Position numbers and translations under genes: made by a program
In this document: one piece after another, positions 36,603 through 47,276 of the stretch
Position numbering within the stretch: the stretch's first letter is position 1
How the letters are laid out: each line of letters starts with the position of its first letter
NCBI RefSeq assembly: GCF_910592395.1
Contig: NC_088312.1
Coordinates: 21,647,292 to 21,711,291 of the forward strand
DNA: 64,000 bases
Direction of reading: 5' to 3'
Source: Lineus longissimus
Lineage: Eukaryota > Nemertea > Pilidiophora > Heteronemertea > Lineidae
Notes under the pieces: generated by a model
Database searches by the model: none
Told to the model about the DNA's origin: nothing
The model's input: the letters and a program-made list of their open reading frames with translations, nothing else

Positions 36603-37230
36603 TTTTTCGGTTTTTTAACCGTTTTTCGGTTTATCACCGCTGCTGAGTTTCTTCTCGCGCGAGGTGGCATACACACGCATTCATAAAACACTATATCAAA
36701 TTAAAGTTCTTCTAACCATTTGGTACCGCCAATCACTCTCCTTCTCAAAATCAGACTATCGCTTCAATCAACCATATTTTTTCTCCTTATCATAATCCCG
36801 CTTTCGCTATCAACTCTAGTCTATGTACACTTTTTACAACTACATAAATTTTGTCCGTATCACATCACAATTAGCATCTGTAGACAAAGGGGTCCCCTTT
36901 GAACCATCTGTCCAGCCCTCTTTTAAAACTGTCTATTGTCCTGCTGCTCACTACGCTCTCCGGAAGTTTGTTCCAGTCGTTTATTTCTCTGGGTACAAGG
37001 GCATTTGCCCTTATGCTGGTTTTCACCCTCGGCTTCTTCAGCTTAAGAGTGTGCCCCCTAGTTTCCCCTCTCTCTCTTCCTACATGTTCCATGAAAATTC
37101 CATCTTTGGCTCTGGCTTATTTAAATACTTCAATTGCCTCTCGCACAATCTTAGAGTTGAAGAAGTGAGAGTGAAAGGAAGGCAGCTGTTTAATGTCATC
37201 AAAGAGAACAAGCCGTTTATTTAAGAATTT
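36603..37230 (-). mobile_element. 3' end of a non-LTR retrotransposon, truncated
   Basis: On the minus strand, a reverse-transcriptase C-terminal segment (36871-37116) is followed by about 265 bp of 3' UTR and an (GAT)n tail. Just before the tail, CGGTTAAAAAACCG can form a hairpin, as is common at the 3' ends of such elements. The 5' part (endonuclease and RT catalytic core) is missing, consistent with the usual 5' truncation during target-primed reverse transcription. No clear target-site duplication was found. Confidence 0.75.
36871..37116 (-). pseudogene. C-terminal remnant of LINE reverse transcriptase (CR1/L2/Jockey-like)
   Basis: The peptide includes ETRGHTLKLKKPRVKTSIRA, then NDWNKLPESVVSSRTIDSFK and RGLDRWFKGD. 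This is the characteristic block RGHxxKLxKPRxRTxxRxxFFxxRxxxxWNxLPxxVVxAxSxxxFKxxLD found after the RT domain in CR1/L2/Jockey-type elements. An in-frame TAA (37117-37119) separates it from an upstream stretch (KIVREAIEVFK) that also resembles these elements, so the copy is dead. The plus-strand frames of 89-133 codons over this interval are antisense shadows. Confidence 0.8.
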
Positions 37231-39946
37231 TAGCCATGATAGTGGGCATTGCAAGAGTACCCGACTAGTTTTCTGCGAGCGATAACCTAATTGCATGAAG
37301 AGTTAGAAAGTTATGTATGAAAAAAAAAGTTAAATACCAAGGTTAGCTCAAGTTTCAATAGTTCGTCATAAGTCTTAACTTAGAAGGTGAATCCTAAATT
37401 TTTAATGAATGATGGCCTGAATGAGTTGTGAAGGCAGATTTTGATTGGAATCATCAAAGAGCATAGACCCACACCCTAAGTCTTGCCAGGTGCTAGACCT
37501 ATTATCTGCTCATTACTTCTTCGAAGTCACTTTCTGGCGCCAAGATACCTTAGAAACTTTCAGTGAATCACCACCTTTACATCCACAAGGGGTTAATACC
37601 GTACACATCGCATCTGCTCTCACGATACAAGAGTGGTCGTTATCAATGACCTTTGGTTTATTGCCCTGTTTGGCATTCGTAGTCCCCAGGGCTATTTGTT
37701 ACTTCATTGGATTTACGATTGGGCGAAGTAATAAAGAGTATTTAAACAAAACGTGATGAGCCTGTTGAGCTGGTTGAGTTTGTCTCTAGTATATTGACAC
37801 TAGCTGTATTTATATCCACCACTCCATTGGATAAAACCAAGGCTTCAGTCAGTCTCGCAAATGTTCTTGCTATATCATCACCTCAACAAGTGGTGCTACG
37901 TTTCAAATTGAAAAAATGACGATTTGTCTTGACACGCCATCTTGGTTTTTGAATCAGATCTCAAATGTAAACTGAATTGTGATTGGTTGGCTTCATCTTC
38001 GTTTCGCCAGTCACAATCACGTTCTTCCGCATAGGTATATAGCCTCTTACTTTGAAACATATTCAAATGTGCTACTCTATCATCCATCATAATGTACTCT
38101 CAGCCGCGGGCGAAAACACTTATCCGGTACACTCAGCGTGCGGTTCCCTCTTGTCCATGTTCGGAGTCCCCGCACTGTTACGAGTAATGACAGGTTATTT
38201 CCATAAGGCAAGCGGCCAGACCTCGCCAACCTGTTTATTGGCAGTGTCGCCAGACTATAACGCAGGCCATTACGAGGAATCGATGAAGGGTTGAGTAAGG
38301 TCTAATCAATGTGATTTGACAATAACTCAATCACTATTGATCACGCTGGCTCTGTGTCTCTATTATTCTGATCAGTGTGGCCCATCTTGGGCAACTGGGC
38401 GCTGACTCTCAGGGGATGATTGTATGATAAAGTGACAACTGTGACAATGACTTATGGGACAGCAATCCGGAATATATATAATTGAAAACTCGCATTAACC
38501 GAGTACCATCATCGTGATATGTTGTAGCTTTTTGTGCCTTGGATGCGATTGAGGTGGCTCTTATCTTCCTGTAGCAGGTGACGAGATCAGCGTCAGGGGA
38601 GTGTGGTAGTAACGAATAGATGTTCTCTCTCGATGCACCAAGCGAGAGGACGACGTGTCGTGTTTGCTCTCATATCCTCGCAGGATGAAGTACAAAGATT
38701 TACCGTGCTCCAGATAATACTTTAAACCACCAATTTTCTAAATTGAGTTGTTGGCATTTAGCAGCGAACCCCCTTCTTCACTGCCAGCGGAGATAACATG
38801 GGGGTTAGTATGCTGAGCCCACAACTCACAGATCCGCAGATCGTCTTAATACGGCCTCCCAGATGTCTGATAGAATTGATAGAAGTCCTTCAAAAAATTC
38901 TTGACAAAGCACAGTGTTCAAAATGAAGACAACGCTACAAATAGTAGAACAAACACGGATTGAAAATACGTATCGTATAATTTTATGTCACTTTGTCGTA
39001 TAAGGCTAATGAGGATGTCTTGAGCATCCTGAACATGACCTGTGCGCACCCATTTGAAGAGATCTTGATAGATGAAATATGCTTTACTAGTATAAAAAGT
39101 ATAGGTTAATCTTTATCTATCAGTATATTAATCCAATTCATACTTTGCATCACACATATAAAAACGCTGGCCATAGCCATCAAGGAGAGTTCATTGACAA
39201 TTTTGATAGATTGGTTTCTGTTAATAAATGAATTGTGATAGCAATCATCAGTTAAGTTTTATTCACGCCAACTCAGTATCTTTTAAAGCAACAATTTCAC
39301 TTTTAACTACAACTTTTATTGAGACGATCTTTCCTGATGCATTCCAAATGATGTTACATCTTTCTTCATTCCAACATGCAAAATATAACACCAACGGTAT
39401 AATAATATATATTTGTCATACATAAATATGATAACTCCTATTACATTCTAAATGTAGATAGATTTGTTGTTAAATGAGTTATGATACTCAGTTTAAAGCA
39501 TACAGAATTGGTGTGAATAAGTAAAGTAATTGCACAAAAACGCATTTGAGATGGTGTTGCCTGATACATACCAAACGATGTTTCATCTTTCATCATTTGA
39601 ACGTGCGAAACATAACTGTTACGTGTTGCATATTTTATGAACAGTGATTAATAGGATGAGAAAAAAGCCGTTGTGGTTTACTTAACAATTCACGGGTGGT
39701 GTAATATGTTACGGTCCAAACCAGGGTAGACTTGACGAACTAGCGCACGCATAATGTACAGTAATATGTGTGTAACGCTGCAATCTTGAGTGAAATAAAT
39801 GTTGTTTTCCTCACCAAGTAAGCCACTAATAAGATGCAATCCTTTAATCTGTCGCAGTTTCTCTAAAGACTATTACTACAATTTATTGTCAGACCGGATT
39901 CAACGATTCTGATTCCTTTTTGTTTTTGCGGTGCAAGTGTCTCGCC
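37231..39946. other. No gene recognised; one diverged direct repeat
   Basis: Segments 39330-39390 and 39557-39616 (CCTGATGCATTCCAAATGATG against CCTGATACATACCAAACGATG, then similar sequence) are about 75% alike. They are probably remnants of an old duplication or dispersed repeat. No protein domains were seen. Confidence 0.5.
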
Positions 39947-39995
39947 ATGGCCTTTAATAGCTTCATCGTGCTGCAGAGGATTCACAGTAACGAAG
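39947..39995 (+). CDS. Candidate first coding exon, 16 codons
   Basis: CTCGCCATGG is an excellent start context. The frame MAFNSFIVLQRIHSNE ends in phase 1 at CGAAG|GTAAAT. A T-rich tract ending GGTGCAAG (39934) could be an upstream acceptor. No following exon was identified, so support is limited to start and donor quality. Confidence 0.22.
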
Positions 39996-40140
39996 GTAAA
40001 TGAAGACAGAAACTCTTCTAACGGACCATGAATTACAACATCGTACGTGAATAATGCACTGGTACGATATATGGAAACCTAGGACATAATTCTTAAAATG
40101 AAAATTCTTTCATGATTTAAGTTTTCATGATTTTTATTTT

Positions 40141-40285
40141 AGCAAAATTCTTTTCAGCCGCATTAGCCAAAACATATCTTCGTGATTTTTTTCCTCGTAA
40201 ATCGGGTTTATTTACAAAATCGGCTGGTTAACAGTAACACAAAGATGGACTAAAAGCCTAAAATCAATTACAGTAAACTTCCCTT
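40141..40285. repeat. Direct repeat, copy 1 (145 bp)
   Basis: AGCAAAATTCTTTTCAGCCG and the following 125 bp recur at 40543 with only a few differences, 402 bp apart. The content (TCGTGATTTTTTCCTCGTAA and similar) resembles AT-rich noncoding dispersed repeats of marine invertebrates. Inverted TTTCATGAT/ATCATGAAA-like words lie just upstream. Confidence 0.85.
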
Positions 40286-40542
40286 AAACAAGCTAATAAT
40301 AATATTATGCAGTGTACAACAGCACATCTGGATCTTACTAAATGATACAGCAGCATCGCAGATAGCACCATTAAGCAGTGTGTGAACATACACAACGCAC
40401 AAAAAATTGAAATCCCTCATCAACATCATCATCATCATTGTCAATCACCTCAACATACACTGAAAAAGGTGTCTGTGAAACGAGAATACAAGAAATCAAG
40501 AAATGAGTTAATGAAACTCATTTCTCGTTTTACAAAAAATTG

Positions 40543-40687
40543 AGCAAAATTCTTTTCAGCCGCATTAGCCAAAACATATCTTCGTGATTTTTTCCTCGTA
40601 AATCGGGTTTATTTACAAAATCGGCTGGTTTGCAGTAACACAAAGATGGACTTAAAGCCTAAAATCAATTACAGTAAACTTTCCTTG
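40543..40687. repeat. Direct repeat, copy 2 (145 bp)
   Basis: Partner of 40141-40285. A plus ORF (40646-40828) starts inside it but has no domain. Confidence 0.85.
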
Positions 40688-40828
40688 ATCACAAATGTGA
40701 CCAATTTTAGAACTCGAAGCAAAAGTTTGAAGACGCCTAATCTCACAAGGATTGGTAATCTGATTGACGTAGGCGTCGCACGTGACTTCGTTAGTGATTT
40801 GCCGGGACAAATGTGCAGCATGCTATAG

Positions 40829-43800
40829 AGCCAATTATTGCTTCCAAAAGCTTTTGATGAAACTTGGAGATGTATACGTTTGATACTTGACTATTTCCTT
40901 GTAATGCAATTTGAGCTGAAAAAGCGTCCCGCCCACTGCAAATATTAAGTGGGATTCGGGGCATTAATAACAAGCAACAAGACTGTTGAGACCTAAACAC
41001 ACATAAGTGATGGTTGACATTCACATATTTTCAACCTATAGCACTTAGTCACGCAAAAGTAGGCCTATTTGTATAAAAGAAGTGAAGACCATTTGATATG
41101 ATACGTCCTACATTTAACGTATTCCCTCAAATTAACAGCTCTTCCAACGAACGCGATGAACATTTTCCGATGAGATTCAGTGTTTCAGGAGAATACCATG
41201 TATAATGAATAGAAATAAGCTATGTAGGGCCTTACGCCCCCTGAACTAGCTCACCTATCTTTTTCCCTGTTGTCTTTACCTATGGCGTATTTGATACATT
41301 TATTCATCGTGATGGTGAATATGGCCTGTCATTATACTACCCGAAGCCCAAAGTGTGTGTTTTTTGTTATCATGTACACATTGATTGTCTATCTTATCCG
41401 TCAAAAGTCGATATAAAACACAAGCGGCTACCCCTTGCTACTTTGATGCCATACTATATAGTTTTGCTTGATTCGATTACTTGAGCACCGTGCTAGCATT
41501 TCCATTTGAACCTTCAATCATAATCAACCCGATTATATCAATAAAAGGCACGTCCGTCACATATCGTAGTGCGTTTCATGGCTAGACTTACAGAAAGAAC
41601 GTTCCACAGGTCGTGTCAGTCATGTTTCCAACTGAAAATGTCTTCAGCGTATGCTTAAATGCAAAACGTGGGTTTCCTATCGGACTAGTCGGAGGGAGAT
41701 GAACTGAAACGAATACATTTTCGTTATTTTAACAAAATGTTTAGACACGTATTAGGCCTATTCACAAGTATATATCTTTACTTGGTATCGCAAACAACTG
41801 TCTCCGCTAGAACTGTTCACCGATTTTTCGAATTTATGCGCTAAGCGTTTGGCTGTGACTAGATGACTGTGATTATCTGGGGCAGTATGAACCATAATCA
41901 GCCATTTATAGGGTTAGGCTCTGATCTATGTCTTCCGGTAGTCACTACCCTCCGAGACATGTAAACGTGGCCGGAATCGGTAATTTCCTTGTCAGAAAAA
42001 ACTCCGCTGGGTAATTTGATATATTACCGAAGGCAAGTGGAAGCTGGGACATAGTGAATGTCAGTGGTGGCTGAATAAGGTAAGGATGGATAAGTAACCT
42101 CTCCAATTCTTATGAGGGCCCTTTCGTATGACCTCATTTCTGATCCCCGGAATTGAAATTTGAACCTGCTGGAATGCGACATGCGCCAGGTAATATCAAG
42201 AAAAGTTTTCCGAAGAACATTAGAGTACGTGTGATTAGTATTCTTATTCATTAGTTGCTTTTATTCCCTCTCATGGTCGCCTTCTCATTACCAAAATGAA
42301 AAGACTAAAGAGCTGGCCGATCAGAGTAGCCATGCTGCCTAGGTTCCTTCTAAGTCCCAGTCCAATCCGGCGTAATGGTCAAGATTATGGTTGTCGCCAG
42401 GAGTGACAGTTTACAGCGACGAATTAGGCACCTGATTGATGTCTCGGGCTTAACTGCTATAATGCGGCAACGAAATATCGACCCACTTGCCACAAGGGAT
42501 AAAAACAGGCTTACAGGTCAGAGGTCACGAGACGAGGAAAGTTTAGATATCGGCACTTTCCAATTAGTAGCGTATTCCCTTGCGATTTCTTGGCGCTACT
42601 TGACGCCCTCTCATTTGTACTACCCAGTTTTCTTAGCCCGATTCCGCTGTGTTGATCACCTCTGATGTGGTATCCAGTTGGAACTTTCACCGGCATAACA
42701 AAAATAGCTTTCTTGTTTCTTTTCTTTTCTTCTAATTCGATATTATAATACCCTTGGACTTTATTCAGAATTTGGCTTCCAACCATCGCTTTATAGTCAT
42801 GTTGTTAAGAAATTGTATCGACTTTCTTCTTCTTATACACATCAAAATTTAATTTGGGACCATTGTAGAATGACGTAACGGCTATTGAATTTTAAATTAT
42901 AAAAAGTCGTAAGTGTCATTCAATGTCAATTTCAAGATAGGACAAATAATGGAAAACATTCGTGATTGATATCAATATCTCCTCAACCTTCTGAATAACA
43001 GTAAAATTCCTGGGAAAAACTCTCTCAAACAATCCCCTGGAAGTTGCAGAATGTGAGTTGAAAAGGCTCTACGATTTCTGAGAGCTGAAGATAATACTGC
43101 ATCTACATGAAAAAATTCATTAATAATCACATTTTCAGCTATCAGATATCCGCCATTCGTGGTAGTTAAAAAGAAAAACTGAGTACTCTTACGAGATTTC
43201 GAATAAAGGATCACATCACAAGCGTTGATTTTCCTCTTCACGAGGTTTGAATTGTAGGCAATGATCAAGAAATTACTTCTTAAACCCAGGATCCGAACGT
43301 GAGTTTCTTCATAAAGCAATAGTTACGACTCTAAAGTAAAGACATTCACTTGAGTGTTCCAGATCCAGTTCTCGAGTCCTGACTACCATTGCAAGAGTGG
43401 TCAATCAACGATAAAGGAAATGTCCCAATCCAAGCAAATCATCTAAAAGCAGGTCCCAAAGCTTTGACTTTCATCATAAAATGACTACTCCATTTCAAGA
43501 TCACCAACCATTGTGTCCTCTCCATGATCAAACAGCGACATCAACATCCTTCCCTTCAGACGTTAATAGGCTTAACCTCTAGCTTGTCCAAATGGAAGCC
43601 TCTTATAAGGCCTTTGATCTACTAGCTATTATTACTTCCTGCTCCAATAAGATCTACTTGTAAACCAACTTCGAAGAACCGCTCCATCCAGAAAATATCG
43701 GACAAGTCGAACACATTTGTTATGTAGGCTTCTCTCCAAGAACGTATCTCACGAATTGCAGTTTGATAACGATATGATTTGGTGGAAAAAGCAACAAGGC

Positions 43801-44820
43801 ACAGAAAAGGTGAAAAGGGGAAATGGAGAGATATGAATAGTTAGCTTTATAGTAATCGTATCAGCAGTAACCTCTTGATCGATTTCCCTAAAATTGACAA
43901 TCATGCTAAAATCATTCTCAGTAATAGCTCGTTAGTTATTAATTACAAAATAAAGTTGAAATTCTAGCTGTTTTTTTCTTTCTGATGGATTATGTGAAAC
44001 CATTTTCAATCGACCCATTTCTGTGGTGGGCATATTACGAAGACGTTTATTAGTCAACGATGTTGATTTTGCACATGTTTAAGTCGAAATCTGATACTGG
44101 TCCACAGTCACAACAACCACGAGCCCTGGTCAGAGACCAGTAATTATTTGCCTCATCAGATTGGGTCAATGACCAAAACAACCCAGCTCTCGATCACTAT
44201 GACTCCTCTGCCCCTAAGTATACACCCGCAAGCTAGTCTCAGCGCTGAGTAGACTTGTCTTTGCATCCGGACGAGACTTGAGGTATTCAGTAGATGAGGC
44301 CAATAACTCGGTTCATATCCGTAGCTGTCATAATGGTAGAATATGTACTCCCTAAGGAGCTATCACGGCGAAGTAAGCATTCGGTCAATTTGAGGTTGTC
44401 GTGGATTCCCTGATATCAGCAGGTCTGCTTTAGTCACTAGCTGCTCCATCTGCGTGGAGACAAACGCCAGCGATAGCTCAACTGGGCCTTACTCTTTCAG
44501 CCGATTTCATTAAGAGTTGTAGCTTCAGGATTCAATACCAAACTCAATTTGCGAAGGCAAAATAGCACTCATATCATTCTTCACAAAAAGTGTCGATTTC
44601 CCTCATTAGCCAGTTCTTTTGACAAATGTTACTTTGTTTCATTTAGAAATAGAGCCAATTTTCGGATATCTGTTCGATGACATGCCTTTTATCTCATTGG
44701 CAGTGCTGACGATAGATGTTTAAAACTTAGTCTGCTTTCCTATAATCGAAATGTTTAGCATGGGACGTGCTTTTATTTACTTCTCTTGTTTGCGTGTGCT
44801 TGCGTGTGTAGGCCTATGTT
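40829..44820. other. No gene recognised
   Basis: AT-rich. A minus-strand frame at 42972-43319 (115 codons, with KRKINACDVILYSKSRKSTQ and HVDAVLSSALRNRRAF) looks protein-like and contains a donor-like CTC|GTAAGA, but it has no recognisable family. WKLGHSECQWWLNK at about 42036-42077 (plus) ends at AATAAG|GTAAGG without an acceptor. Confidence 0.4.
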
Positions 44821-44839
44821 GGGGGGGGGGGGGGGGGGG
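44821..44839. repeat. G19 homopolymer tract
   Basis: Nineteen consecutive G residues, able to form a G-quadruplex-like structure and prone to length change. Confidence 0.9.
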
Positions 44840-46103
44840 AGTTTATTATTCAAACAATGCCAACATTGGCCTATTTCATCATATATTATATAAATAACTT
44901 TCCATTATTCCAAATACATATGTAAATATCATACTTATTATCCTTCATAGGTTGCAGAGTGATGTTTTTAACCAAAAGAATACCAATAATTCATAGTTCA
45001 TTTAAACGTTTCCATTCAGGACTACATAATATGTAACCTAGTAATTCAGGCTCATTAAAAAACTAAGTTCAATTTGTGAAAATAATAGGTTTATTTAAGA
45101 TAACACATCAACCCCGTGCCCACTATCATCGCTGTCAGAATGTTTAACTAAAGGTCGATCAGCTGATCTGAAAAGTTCAAAGTCTATTTTTTAAAGTTTC
45201 TAATCCATACTATACTATACCCCAGTCTCGAACACTCATTTAAAAAAATCAATTCATAAAAAGAAAAAACTTACAAAACCCCTGAATTGCTTAGCGTTTC
45301 TATCAACGAGCATTTGAAGTTTTAAAGTTCATTTCAGTATTTCTACTTCTGACCTTTAACTAGTTTATTGAAAAAAAAGTCTTCTGCGGTGAAAATGCGC
45401 CGGCAGGGAATGGATTGAGACGCCAGATTGATCGAATCACTTCAAATTGGTGAACTGTGCAACCACCTGCCAATTTTATGGTCATGCTTACTGTACTGGA
45501 ATTTCTTTCCAAAGGGTCGCTTTTTTCTAATCGTACCTCACCGCAGGTTTCCAAACAGTTTTAGATTTAAGTCCTGTCGCGCTTTCATCTATCAAAAGCA
45601 AGAAAACCAACGTGTACCTGGTGCGGGCTACCTTTGGATCAAAGGTGACTTTTTCATCATATCGAAAGGAGAGGGACATAACGGCACGTGCTTGTACATG
45701 TTAGTTTCCGTGGCTTAACTAATATACCGCATTTGTACAGCGCATTACTTCATTCCTTTTATTTGGTAACAAATGTACAAGAGCAATTATTATAATAATC
45801 TCGTGTGAAAAAGGTTGACTCTAATACTTACGCCTTCGTAACAACTAATCCTGTACCAAACCATATTCTCAGTGCCATGATTAATCGACAAGAAACCCTC
45901 GTCACGTACGCTTTCAATCCAAATACCTTGACTTCCCTTTTAACAGTTGGCAACACTGGAAGGGCAGAATAGCCGCTGGGGACAAAATAGTCCAATTTCA
46001 TTCCGTCAACGGTTAGTTGTTTTCCCTTCGAAAGATGAGAAGAAGTAATCATTACACATCTTGTGCCTGAAGCAATGTAGCTCAATATTGACGTTTCTCA
46101 CAG

Positions 46104-46302
46104 CGGTTAATGTTATTACAAGACCAATTAGAGTGTGGGGAGAGGTTGGAAATGTTCCTTGTTTTGTTCTATGTAGTGAGGCAAATGATGGATCATCATC
46201 AGTTGATTGTTTAACAAAATGTTATGTAATAATCTACCCTGGACCTTTGATGTCAACCTTGGTCAAAAAGAATATGCTGAATAATTCATTCTTGTCAATT
46301 CG
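46104..46302 (+). CDS. Candidate exon, Cys-containing extracellular-type peptide
   Basis: The acceptor TTGACGTTTCTCACAG and donor ATTCG|GTAAAA bound 199 bp, open in one frame with two leading and two trailing bases. The peptide contains TRPIRVWGEVGNVPCFVLCS, EANDGSSSVDCLTKCYVIIY and PGPLMSTLVKK, with four cysteines and Gly/Pro spacing typical of an extracellular module. On the minus strand an adjacent interval (45828-46062) is also open and ends at AAGGC|GTAAGT, so strand is uncertain. No domain family was identified. Confidence 0.3.
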
Positions 46303-46887
46303 GTAAAATTCATATCCCAGATATGGAAAAAAGGAGAGAAAAAACATGGTTTGACCACAGCGATGTTGTAATGAAAATAGGGATATTATTAATCATTTGT
46401 CGTCAGACACGATAACTGATAAACTGTCCCATAGGCACGCGAAAGAACTTTCAATACAAATCATTGATTTATCATTTACTCATAAAAATGTCCAACTATC
46501 AATTATTCTATCCCATACATGACAGGAGCAGCTCGATCAGAACTCACTGAGCCATGGAATACCAAACATTAACCAATCACTGGAACACTATACATATGTT
46601 ATTGCTTCAATTTACTGAGAGAAATGATAACAATATTTTTGCTTGTGTTGTGCAACTTGACAGGTCAGTTACTAAAGGCCGGATGGTGTCACGCTATATG
46701 GTCCATCAGTTATCCACGGGTTGTTGATATCAAAACACGCAGGGCGCCGATCGGATTCGTGTTTAAAAGTGAGGAAATTAACGAGAAATGAATCCTATCT
46801 GGCCCTATACCGCTTTGGGGAGGGCGTGTTTCTTCGAAAGACGAAGCAAGTATGGGTGAAGTGCATAACGACGAAACAATTGTAATC

Positions 46888-46935
46888 CATCCAAGAGTCG
46901 AACCAACGACTTCCTGATTATGAGCTGTCAGATCA
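46888..46935 (-). pseudogene. tRNA-Met-like relic (3' half) or SINE head
   Basis: Read on the minus strand, CTGACAGCTCATAATCAGG resembles an anticodon arm with CAT in the loop, and GTCGTTGGTTCGACTC follows, the variable loop and B box of a tRNA. The 5' half (D arm, A box) is not recognisable and no acceptor stem can be drawn, so this is not a working tRNA gene. Confidence 0.5.
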
Positions 46936-46950
46936 AATAAGCGTCAGTAT

Positions 46951-47012
46951 AAATTGTTTCCTCGTTCTATTTTCTTCTTCTTTGATCAGCCGCAAGAATA
47001 ATGGCTTCCACA
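46951..47012. repeat. Diverged direct repeat, copy 1 (62 bp)
   Basis: AAATTGTTTCCTCGTTCTAT...TTTGATCAGCC...GAATAATGGCTTCCAC recurs at 47215 with about ten differences. Confidence 0.75.
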
Positions 47013-47214
47013 GCAAACTATGATCACATTGATTTTAACTTGTTAACATAATGATAGAAGCCCGAATTTACGTTCAACAGGTGCTAATCAAGATAAAAGT
47101 TGTCACCACCACGCCCCTTGGAGATATCGAAATGAGTTTGCCTAAGGCTAAACTATTTTCATTAAGAACTATTTCTCACTATTCCACCAAATATAGAGAA
47201 ATCATCGCCAGATG

Positions 47215-47276
47215 AAATTGTTTCCTGGCTCTGTTTTCTTGTCCTTTGATCAGCCACACGAATAATGGTTTCCACC
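47215..47276. repeat. Diverged direct repeat, copy 2 (62 bp)
   Basis: Partner of 46951-47012. With the tRNA-like relic just to the left of copy 1, both may be tails of one family of short retroelements. Confidence 0.75.

Noticed and set aside
36498-36686. ORF encoding a poly-histidine stretch
   Set aside because: It is a translation of the (ATC)n microsatellite, with no protein evidence.
36823-37224. Plus-strand ORFs of 89-133 codons
   Set aside because: They are antisense to the LINE C-terminal remnant, which has a clear family match on the minus strand.
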